DNA of 64,000 nucleotides from Streptomyces formicae (GTDB lineage Bacteria > Actinomycetota > Actinomycetes > Streptomycetales > Streptomycetaceae). The notes beneath the pieces are model-generated. The model made no database searches, had not been told where the DNA came from, and worked only from the letters and a program-made list of their open reading frames with translations. Below, in pieces: positions 13,333 through 21,181 of this stretch. The stretch covers positions 1 through 64,000 of the forward strand of contig NZ_CP071872.1 in NCBI RefSeq assembly GCF_022647665.1, in the 5' to 3' direction. Each line of letters opens with the position of its first letter. The first letter of the stretch is position 1. The translations under genes were made by a program, and so were the position numbers.

Positions 13333-14670
13333 ATGAGGCAGCGCAGCAGGGGCCGGGTGGCGCTGGCCGGGATGGCGGCGATGTGCGCGGTGGTGGCGCT
13401 GCCGGGCCAGGTGGCCCGGGCCGCCGGTGAACCGAGCCCGTACGCCTTCGACGGCGGGGCCGAGCGCGTCAGGGGTGCCGTCACCAGCAGCGAGGCCGAG
13501 AGCCTGAAGCCCGGGTCCACGTACCGGGACACGATCAAGAAGGACGGCAAGCTGTACTACCGCGTCGACCTCGATGCGAAGACGAACGCGTACGTGTCGG
13601 TGGTGGTCGTGCCCAGGCAGGGCGCCAAGGCCGAGTACGGCGACGGCGTCAAGGTGGTGCTCGAGGACGGCTCGTCCGCCCAGTGCAGCTCCGAGAACGC
13701 GCAGTTCGAGTCGGCCGGGTTCACCCGCCCGATCGCGGCGTACGCCCACCGGACCATCGAGCCGGACAGTTCGACCTGCCAGGAGCGGGGCGCCTACTAC
13801 GTGGTGGTCGAGCGCACCACCAAGGCCACCTCCGCGGCCGACGACTGGGACCTGGAGATCCGCTACGACGCGGAGCCGGGGCTCAAGGCCGCAGGCCCGA
13901 GCGAAGCGCCCGAGGACTGGCCCTCCGCCTCCCCGGCGCCGCCTGTGGGCGGCCCGCAGAAGCGCGCGGGCGGCACGAGCTACACCGACGCCATGAGCCT
14001 CGGCACGGGCGAGTGGCGCGACGACATCAAGCCGGGGCAGACGCGGTTCTACCGGGTGCCCGTCGACTGGGGCCAGCAGCTCTTCGTCCGGGCCGACCTC
14101 GGGTCGAGTACGGCGAGCGACGAGTACGTCGGCAACGCCTTCGTTCTGTCGCTGGACAATCCGGCCCGCGGACACGTCGACCAGAACACCCTGTCGTACC
14201 AGGGCAAGCAGGCGACGATGGCACTGGATCCGCTGCCGCCCGTGGCCTACGAGAACCGCTACGCCTCGGACGGCACCGTCAGCGCGGTGCGGTTCGCCGG
14301 CTGGTACTACCTGTCGGCCTCGGTCAGCCCGGAGGTCGCGGAGGAGTACGGGGACACGGCCGTGCCGCTGACGCTGCGGGTGAGCCTGACGGGCACGGCG
14401 AAGGCCGGTCCCGGGTACGACGGGGACGCCGGGATCTTCGCGGTCACGGACGACGACCAGGAGGCGGCGGCCGACGGGCAGAGCGGGCCCGGGGCGGCCA
14501 AGAGCGACACGATGAAGGTGGTCGCGACGGCCGGGATCGGGGGCGGGACGGTACTGGTGCTCGCTCTGGGGGTGTGGACGCTGCTGGCGCGGCGGGCTGC
14601 CGACAGAAGCGGGGGCCGGACGGTGGCTGCGCAGTACGGCCCGCCGCCGGGCGGGCCGCATGGCTGGTGA
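13333..14670 (+). CDS. Secreted, C-terminally membrane-anchored protein of unknown function
   Basis: A 445-residue protein exported and held by its C-terminus. A signal peptide starts MRQRSRGRVALAGMAAMCAVV and ends near ARAAG. The ectodomain, about 380 residues, contains two beta-rich stretches of similar character (YRDTIKKDGKLYYRVDLDA and WRDDIKPGQTRFYRVPVDWG), suggesting a duplicated pre-peptidase-type or carbohydrate-like domain. A single membrane span lies near the end (GGGTVLVLALGVWTLLARRA). I do not recognise an enzyme. The ATG at 13333 (or the GTG just before it) follows AAGGGGA, so I prefer it over the open frame upstream. The stop codon lies inside a 16-bp tandem repeat. Confidence 0.75.
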   Translation: MRQRSRGRVALAGMAAMCAVVALPGQVARAAGEPSPYAFDGGAERVRGAVTSSEAESLKPGSTYRDTIKKDGKLYYRVDLDAKTNAYVSVVVVPRQGAKAEYGDGVKVVLEDGSSAQCSSENAQFESAGFTRPIAAYAHRTIEPDSSTCQERGAYYVVVERTTKATSAADDWDLEIRYDAEPGLKAAGPSEAPEDWPSASPAPPVGGPQKRAGGTSYTDAMSLGTGEWRDDIKPGQTRFYRVPVDWGQQLFVRADLGSSTASDEYVGNAFVLSLDNPARGHVDQNTLSYQGKQATMALDPLPPVAYENRYASDGTVSAVRFAGWYYLSASVSPEVAEEYGDTAVPLTLRVSLTGTAKAGPGYDGDAGIFAVTDDDQEAAADGQSGPGAAKSDTMKVVATAGIGGGTVLVLALGVWTLLARRAADRSGGRTVAAQYGPPPGGPHGW

Positions 14671-14723
14671 CGCGGATGGCTGGTGACGCGGATGGCTGGT
14701 GACGCGGATGGCTGGTGACGCGG
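14660..14723. repeat. Four perfect tandem copies of a 16-bp unit
   Basis: The unit atggctggtgacgcgg occurs four times without a mismatch. The first copy contains the stop codon of the secreted-protein gene (Gly-Trp-stop). The array ends 12 bp before the convergently transcribed kinase gene. Confidence 0.95.
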
Positions 14724-14735
14724 AAGCGGACGGTG

Positions 14736-16208
<1,473 letters not shown>

Positions 16209-16311
16209 TGCGCTGCGCTCGCTCCCCGTTCCCAGTTCCGGCGTCGTGCCTCGTTCCGGCGATGTGCGTCGTTGCGTGCGGCCGCCCCGTCCGGCCGCAT
16301 CGCCGCTGCGT

Positions 16312-16860
16312 TCAGCTCTGGTGCGACTCGTAGTGGGCGACCGCCTCCGCGGTGCGCCCGGCGCCGTACACCCGGAGGAACTCTGCCAGTTCCGGGTGGC
16401 TCGGGGCGAGCGTGTCCGCCGCATCGATGATGTCGCCGGCCGCGGCGACCGACCGGAGCAAGGACTGGACCTCGCGGACCACCCGGCGCACCGTCGGCGC
16501 GCCCGAGCTGGCAGTCGTCTGACTGCTCCCGGTGAGCACGGAGCCCCCCTGCGACTTCTTGATCACGTCCATCCGGTCCGTGGCCTCGGCGGCGCTGACG
16601 CTGCCGTCGGCGACCTGCCCGGCCAGTTCCTGGAGGGCCTGCACACGCTGGACCACGGCCGGGTTGCCGATCTTGGCCCGCTGGCCGCTCATCAGCTGGG
16701 AGAGCATCGGAGCCGACAGCCCGAGCACCGCCGCGAGCCGCGCCTGGTTGAGCCCCAGGTCGTCGATCAGCCGACGGAAGAGCGCCCCCAGTGGCTCCCC
16801 GTACCAGCTGCGCTGAAGCTCTCTGGCTCTGGCAGTCGTGTCCTGCTGTGCTGCATCCAT
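16312..16860 (-). CDS. XRE-type helix-turn-helix DNA-binding protein
   Basis: A 182-residue cytoplasmic protein. The helix-turn-helix lies near residues 32–60 (LGLNQARLAAVLGLSAPMLSQLMSGQRAKIGN). The C-terminal half is helical (VVREVQSLLRSVAAAGDIIDAADTLAPSHPELAEFLRVYG) and probably mediates dimerisation. It is paired with the kinase gene; such pairs are conserved next to tRNA-Ala in Streptomyces, so it may be a kinase substrate or co-regulator. That is inference. Confidence 0.85.
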   Translation of the reverse strand: MDAAQQDTTARARELQRSWYGEPLGALFRRLIDDLGLNQARLAAVLGLSAPMLSQLMSGQRAKIGNPAVVQRVQALQELAGQVADGSVSAAEATDRMDVIKKSQGGSVLTGSSQTTASSGAPTVRRVVREVQSLLRSVAAAGDIIDAADTLAPSHPELAEFLRVYGAGRTAEAVAHYESHQS

Positions 16861-17001
16861 GTGCGTCTCCCCATCGCTTCCCCATGCGTCGGCTTCGCTG
16901 CTGCGAACCCGACGAGCATCCTACGGAGCGTGCTCGAATACCGGGAGCCCCAATCCTTTTGCGAGATCCCGGGGGTGACCGGGTACTCTGGTCTGCGTTC
17001 C

Positions 17002-17074
17002 GGGGCCTTAGCTCAGTTGGTAGAGCGCTGTCTTTGCATGGCAGATGTCAGGGGTTCGACTCCCCTAGGCTCCA
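17002..17074 (+). tRNA. tRNA-Ala (TGC)
   Basis: Acceptor GGGGCCT pairs with AGGCTCC (one G·T), the anticodon loop is TTTGCAT with TGC at 17035–17037, and the T arm is AGGGG-TTCGACT-CCCCT. The discriminator is A and CCA is not encoded. The 3' end of this gene is duplicated further downstream (see the repeats), marking it as an integration site. Confidence 0.97.
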
Positions 17075-17144
17075 CCCGGTAAATGCCCTCTGGCCTGCGA
17101 AAACGCGGGTTCAGGGGGCATTTTTCGTGCCCGTCGGTGGGCGC
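17052..17144 (+). repeat. tRNA-Ala 3' end + terminator, copy 1 (candidate attL)
   Basis: This 93-bp stretch covers the T arm and acceptor of tRNA-Ala plus the downstream hairpin (atgccctctgg … tcagggggcat followed by TTTTT). It recurs at 24793–24885 with a single mismatch and in decayed form near 28840–28920. Weaker similarity to copy 2 continues to about 17,225. Copies that include a tRNA 3' end are typical of site-specific integration by tyrosine recombinases. Confidence 0.85.
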
Positions 17145-17280
17145 GGCGGTGCCCACCGGGAGTGGGGGAGCCCAGTGATCCCAAGGGGTTTGCTTGATCG
17201 TGTCTCCCCCGATGTTCCCCTAGGCCCCCAGCGAGAGTATTTGGGTTTCTGGTTTCCTACTTGTTTGACACACTGGGGGT

Positions 17281-17565
17281 ATGTCCGAGACGACGTACAA
17301 CATCGGTGAGGGGCCGGCGACGCGGGTCAGCCTCTCCCTGCCCGAGGGGACCGCGGAGGCCATCCGCGCCCGGGTTGGTAAGCGGGAGTTCTCCGCGTTC
17401 ATCGCCGCAGCCGTTGAACGGGAGCTGCGTGGCCAGGTGTTGGATGAGTACCTGGCGGACTACGAGAGCCGTAAGGGACCGGTCTCCGAGCAGGCGAGGC
17501 AGCGGGCGCGGCAGGTGTTCGACGAGGTGTTCGCGGAGGAAGCCCAGTGGCCCGCCGCAAGCTGA
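17281..17565 (+). CDS. Antitoxin-like protein (ribbon-helix-helix/CopG type)
   Basis: A 94-residue protein. The segment ATRVSLSLPEGTAEAIRARVGKREFSAFIAAAVERELR fits a ribbon-helix-helix DNA-binding fold (a beta strand followed by two helices). The charged helical tail (LDEYLADYESRKGPVSEQARQRARQVFDEVF) is where VapB-type antitoxins contact their toxin. It overlaps the PIN-domain gene by 19 bp, the usual arrangement of VapBC pairs. It is the first gene inside the island, next to tRNA-Ala. Confidence 0.8.
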   Translation: MSETTYNIGEGPATRVSLSLPEGTAEAIRARVGKREFSAFIAAAVERELRGQVLDEYLADYESRKGPVSEQARQRARQVFDEVFAEEAQWPAAS

Positions 17566-17960
17566 GTCACGAGGGAACGCTCGTCCTCGACAGCGAGGGA
17601 CTCTCCAAGCTGCTCGGCGATGACGAGACGGTGGTGGCCCTAGTCGCGGAGGCCCGGTCCCGTGGCATGGAGGTAGTGATCTGCGCGCTCACCATCATCG
17701 AGGCCGTGCACGCACGCACGAACAAGGCCCGCCTCAACTGGGTGCTGTCCGGCCTGCGCGCCGTCCCAGTGGGCGACGAGGAGGCGAAGGCGGCCTCGGC
17801 GCTGTTGATGGGGGCCGGGCTGCACGGTCACAAGTACGCCATCGACGCGGCTGTGGCCGAGGCTGCCCTGCGGCAGCAGCGCCCGGTGGTCATGCTGACC
17901 TCTGACATCGACGACATGGTCAAGCTGTGTGGTGGCCGGGTCCGGCTCGTTGCCGTGTGA
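17547..17960 (+). CDS. PIN-domain ribonuclease toxin (VapC-like)
   Basis: A 137-residue PIN-domain protein that would cleave RNA unless held by its antitoxin. Metal-binding acidic residues are visible in LVLDSEGLSKLL, in ALTIIEAVHAR, in YAIDAAVAEAAL and in LTSDIDDMVKLC. The GTG start at 17547 lies inside the end of the antitoxin gene, so the two are translationally coupled. The pair probably stabilises the element or acts in stress. Confidence 0.82.
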   Translation: MARRKLSHEGTLVLDSEGLSKLLGDDETVVALVAEARSRGMEVVICALTIIEAVHARTNKARLNWVLSGLRAVPVGDEEAKAASALLMGAGLHGHKYAIDAAVAEAALRQQRPVVMLTSDIDDMVKLCGGRVRLVAV

Positions 17961-18295
17961 TCCCCAGCCAGCAGGAGCTCCTGGCGGCGTGGGTCTCGCG
18001 GTGATACTCCTGCCGTCTGATGTCCCGCTTGAGCGGCCGCCGGGCCTTGTGCTCGCCGATGGCGCGCTCGACTCGGATGTGGCAGGAGGGCCGGCGCCGG
18101 CGCGTCTTGCGCCAGGCGTACCGGTCGCCGAGTGGCGGGCGTTCTTCGGTTTCTTCGGCGAGGCACTGATCTGGCCGGGGAAGTCGTTCGCCAGCTCCTG
18201 GTAGCGCTCGTCGACCTCGGCCTTCACCGTCGAGTGCAGGTACAGCTGCTAGGCGATGCCCTCGAACATCTCACGTACCAAGTCATTATTCGCCG
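17955..18295 (-). pseudogene. C-terminal relic of a DDE transposase (IS5-like group)
   Basis: On the complement, YLHSTVKAEVDERYQELANDF and ICVEH-like RVERAIGEHKARRPLKRDIR are recognisable as the tail of a Streptomyces DDE transposase. The reading is broken by a TAG in front of QLYLHST and by a frameshift near 18,135 (…KKPKNA, then PLGDRYAWRKTRRR in another frame). The N-terminal domain is absent. It starts right after the toxin gene and marks an old insertion in the island. Confidence 0.6.
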
Positions 18296-18299
18296 TGCC

Positions 18300-18689
18300 G
18301 GCGCAGGGGGTGGCATTCGACGGGCAAGCATGCGCTCCTGAGCGGTCAGCGGTTTTGCGCCCTGCTCAAGACATACCCCCGCATCACTGGTGATGTAGGC
18401 ACGCCGGACCGATCCGCTTCACACAAAGCCCCTGAACACTCCCCTGACACCCCTTCGGAAAGGTTCCGTAGGGCGGAAATCGGCCAGATTGATATGCAGT
18501 TCGGGCATGCGTGCGAGCGGAACGAGCCGGGTGAGTGTGCGCGCATGCGTTCCGTGTCTCAAGTCGTCCGTGATGTGGTCGATTTGGCATGTCATGTCAG
18601 GTGATGTCAAGAGGGCGAAATGAGTCGCGGTGACTGCGTTGGATTTCCGTCATTGATCCGCATGCCGAGGCTCCGAGAGTGCCGCCTGG
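18300..18689. other. Low-information accessory spacer
   Basis: No gene I can support. The composition is visibly less GC-rich than the flanks. Short frames exist on the complement (18384–18610) but have no recognisable domain. Confidence 0.3.
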
Positions 18690-18986
18690 GTGTATCTGCA
18701 TCGCGTGAGTGGTAGACCATCACGTGTGAATATGGGATTGCGATACGTGTTGGCTCCGCGCTCGGCGCGCAGGATTTCCTTATGGATTCAAGGGAATCCA
18801 GAACTTTCCTATAGGGATGCGCTTCTTTGGGATTCCATATGGATTCATCGGCGTCATCAAATGCGGGATACGTATGGGCGGTGGTGGCGTTTGACGGCTC
18901 CCGTCGGGGAGCGTGAAGCGATGAGGGTTGAGGGATTCCGGCCGACCAAGGCGCAACTCACACGCTGGTCGATCATCGGTGACTGA
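18690..18986 (+). CDS. Unrecognised small ORF upstream of the Pycsar-effector-like gene
   Basis: Up to 98 residues, possibly starting at the internal ATG about 45 bp in (MGLRYVLAPRSARRISLWI). It is rich in Trp, Arg and Tyr (DALLWDSIWIHRRHQMRDTYGRWWRL). Codon use is unlike its neighbours: many A/T-ending codons and a TTA leucine codon, rare in Streptomyces and dependent on the bldA tRNA. It ends 17 bp before the effector-like gene in the same direction, so it may belong to that operon, or it may be chance. No function is proposed. Confidence 0.35.
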   Translation: MYLHRVSGRPSRVNMGLRYVLAPRSARRISLWIQGNPELSYRDALLWDSIWIHRRHQMRDTYGRWWRLTAPVGEREAMRVEGFRPTKAQLTRWSIIGD

Positions 18987-19003
18987 CGCTGCGGGGGTGT
19001 GAG

Positions 19004-19507
19004 ATGACAGCCGATCCTTTGGATACGGCCTGGCGGGTGCACGGCGCGTTGGTTGAGTGGACGGGGAAGGCGGATAGCAAAGCCGCGTTCGCCTTGACTC
19101 TGCAGTCGACGGGATTGGCGGTCGTCGCGGTGCTCGTGAGCACTCAGCGTGGCTTGAACCCGTCGGGCGGGGTAGCAGCGGTTGCGTTCCTGGTGATTGG
19201 GGCTGCCCTGCTCGCACTCGGCGCCGGGTTCGCCGTCGCCGCGGTGTCCCCGAGTCTCGGCATGGGGCAGGGAGGGCAGCGGCCTGTCGCTCGCGACGCG
19301 TTTCTGTACTTCGGGCATCTGCGCCTATGGGATCCCGGGGAGCTTGAGGCGACGCTGCGTCAGACGGATCCTCTGCCGTCGCTAACACGGCAGTTGGTAG
19401 TGATGAGTTCCATCGCGTGGGCTAAACATCGCCGGGTCCAGTGGTCCCTTACCTGCGGTGCGGCCGGGGTCGTATTCGTGGTGGTCTCTGTCGCTGCCGG
19501 GCAATGA
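19004..19507 (+). CDS. Pycsar effector-like transmembrane protein (PycTM / DUF5706-like)
   Basis: A 167-residue membrane protein. It begins with a helix ending ADSKAAFALTLQSTG, followed by membrane helices (LAVVAVLVS; VAAVAFLVIGAALLALGAGFAVAAV), a conserved loop RDAFLYFGHLRLWDP and a helix LTRQLVVMSSIAWAKHRRVQW, with a last span GAAGVVFVVVSVAAG. This pattern (DxKA-type start, YFGHL loop, QLxxMSxIAxxKHR before the last span) is that of the PycTM effector of Pycsar anti-phage systems, where a cyclic pyrimidine nucleotide triggers membrane damage. The family call comes from motif memory, not a search. Its neighbours, a cNMP-binding regulator and a nucleotide cyclase, fit this reading. Confidence 0.75.
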   Translation: MTADPLDTAWRVHGALVEWTGKADSKAAFALTLQSTGLAVVAVLVSTQRGLNPSGGVAAVAFLVIGAALLALGAGFAVAAVSPSLGMGQGGQRPVARDAFLYFGHLRLWDPGELEATLRQTDPLPSLTRQLVVMSSIAWAKHRRVQWSLTCGAAGVVFVVVSVAAGQ

Positions 19508-19558
19508 AATCCGGGCGGCCCGTGTACGGCTGACATCTTGCGAATTCGGGGGGGAGAC

Positions 19559-20254
19559 TTGAATTTTCGTGACATGGTTCCGGAGCAGGCGTGGCGCGCA
19601 CTGGTGGAACGCGGCAGAAGAGCTTTCTACAGGCGTGGCAGCGTCATTTACCGACAGGGGGAGGATGCCTCGTCCGTCGTTCTCCTTGAGGACGGGACCG
19701 TAAAGGTCCTGCAGGTGACCGAGGGTGGTTCCACTCTCACCCTGACGTTGCGAGGCCCAGGAGAGGTGCTCGGTGAGATGGGCGTCATCCTCGACCGCCC
19801 TCGCTCCGCGACGCTCAAGGCGGTCAGCCACTGCAGCGGGTCCGTGCTGGGGGCGCGTGTCTTCCTTGCCAGCCTTGACCGACTCGACCTGGTCCCTGCG
19901 GTCTACCGCCTCGCCGTCGACCGCATGCAGCACGTCGAGCAGTTGCGTACTGACCTTGTCAGCCTGCCCCCAGCCGCGCGCGTGGCACGCGTCATCCAGC
20001 ACCTCGCACTGGAGGTCGGGCGCCTGACGGCGGACGGAATCCTGGTCGAACTGGGCATGTCCCGCGAGGAATTGGCCGCCATGGCCGCGGTCGGGCGTTC
20101 GACAGCCGCGCCGGCACTAAAGCAGTTCCACGAACAAGGCGTACTCGACCTCGCCCGGACCCGGCTCGTCATCAGGGACATGGAGGCGTTGGAGGGCGCA
20201 GCTCGTGCGGTGGACGTCGATGGACCGGCAACGGCCGACAGACCGGACACGTGA
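19559..20254 (+). CDS. Crp/Fnr-family cyclic-nucleotide-binding transcriptional regulator
   Basis: A 231-residue protein with an N-terminal cNMP-binding barrel (FYRRGSVIYRQGEDASSVVLLEDGTVKV), a phosphate-binding-cassette-like GEMGVILDRPRSATLKA, and a C-terminal winged helix (LGMSREELAAMAAVGRSTAAPALKQF). The Glu and Arg expected to hold the ribose-phosphate are present. The start is not obvious: TTG at 19559 sits just behind a GGGGGGGAG site, and ATG at 19574 is a poorer choice. It lies 51 bp after the effector-like gene and 123 bp before the cyclase, so it probably senses the cyclase product. Confidence 0.85.
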   Translation: MNFRDMVPEQAWRALVERGRRAFYRRGSVIYRQGEDASSVVLLEDGTVKVLQVTEGGSTLTLTLRGPGEVLGEMGVILDRPRSATLKAVSHCSGSVLGARVFLASLDRLDLVPAVYRLAVDRMQHVEQLRTDLVSLPPAARVARVIQHLALEVGRLTADGILVELGMSREELAAMAAVGRSTAAPALKQFHEQGVLDLARTRLVIRDMEALEGAARAVDVDGPATADRPDT

Positions 20255-20377
20255 GGTACGCCACGCCGGAACCGTCCGCTCTCGGACGGTTCCATCGCGC
20301 GCGCAGCCCGACCGTGGTGTCCGGTCACTTCGACCTCCATCGACGGACCTCGCGACAGAGAATCGAGGCAGCAGGAC

Positions 20378-21181
20378 ATGAATCCATCCACTTCCGCTTC
20401 CGACTCCGCGGCTTATGCACCATGGGGCCGACTGTGGCCCTATCGGGCTGTCCTTGCAGTGGACGCACGAAACTTCAGCAGCCATACCAGCACGGTCATG
20501 CAACAGATCAACGCCGACGTCCAGGAGGTGCTGGACCGATCACTCGCCGCCATCGGCCTGAGCGGGCATTGGGAGCGCCGCCACTTCCCACAGCACACGG
20601 GTGACGGCTATGTCGCGGGAATGAACGCCGAGGTGCTTCCCGCGCTGGTCGGAAGCTTCCCCGAGGCTGTGCGAGCCGAGCTGTGGCAGTGGCGGCGTGC
20701 GAACCCAAGGCTTCAGCCGCTGCAGCTTCGCGTGAGTGTCCACGTGGGGCCGCTGCCCGCGGACGGGCTCGGTGTGCCGATGGTGCACACTCACCGCCTA
20801 CTGGACGACCAGGCGTTGCGGGACCTACTAGCTCGGGCCGACCCCGAGGTCACCAATACGGCAGTGATCGTCTCCGAGCGCGTGTATGAGGACGTCTTCG
20901 AGAGTGGCCTCGCGACCGGGGCCACGGTAGCCAGTCAGTTCGCCCAACGGTTCGTACGGGTCAAGACGTTCGCCCGGCCCGCCCGGCTCCACGTACCCGG
21001 CCTGGACTGGGGCCTCGCGGACCCGAGCATCTTCGAGGTGCCCGAGGGGCCGCACCCGGGCCCGGCTCGCCCGCCACAGCCGACCGCGGGCGGCGCGTCA
21101 TTTCACCAGTACGGCCCTGGTGGAACGCAGGGAATCACCAACAACGTTCGTAACGAGTTCGGGGGAGGACAGGGGGCATGA
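20378..21181 (+). CDS. Class III nucleotide cyclase-like protein
   Basis: A 267-residue cytosolic protein with a single cyclase homology domain (about residues 20–205). The likely metal-binding aspartates are D29 in VLAVDARNFSS and D76 in HTGDGYVAGM. LRVSVHVGPL is the family's LRxGIHxGP strand, and R140 in HTHRLLDD sits at the transition-state arginine position. The substrate-choosing positions do not look like a standard adenylate cyclase, so ATP, GTP or a pyrimidine nucleotide are all possible. The last ~27 residues form a Gly/Asn-rich tail (SFHQYGPGGTQGITNNVRN) that resembles a stretch in the next protein. The stop overlaps that gene by 4 bp. Confidence 0.75.
   Translation: MNPSTSASDSAAYAPWGRLWPYRAVLAVDARNFSSHTSTVMQQINADVQEVLDRSLAAIGLSGHWERRHFPQHTGDGYVAGMNAEVLPALVGSFPEAVRAELWQWRRANPRLQPLQLRVSVHVGPLPADGLGVPMVHTHRLLDDQALRDLLARADPEVTNTAVIVSERVYEDVFESGLATGATVASQFAQRFVRVKTFARPARLHVPGLDWGLADPSIFEVPEGPHPGPARPPQPTAGGASFHQYGPGGTQGITNNVRNEFGGGQGA

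Noticed and set aside
14660-14723. Possible CRISPR or regulatory iteron array.
   Set aside because: 16-bp units without spacers at the end of a coding gene; slippage duplication is simpler.
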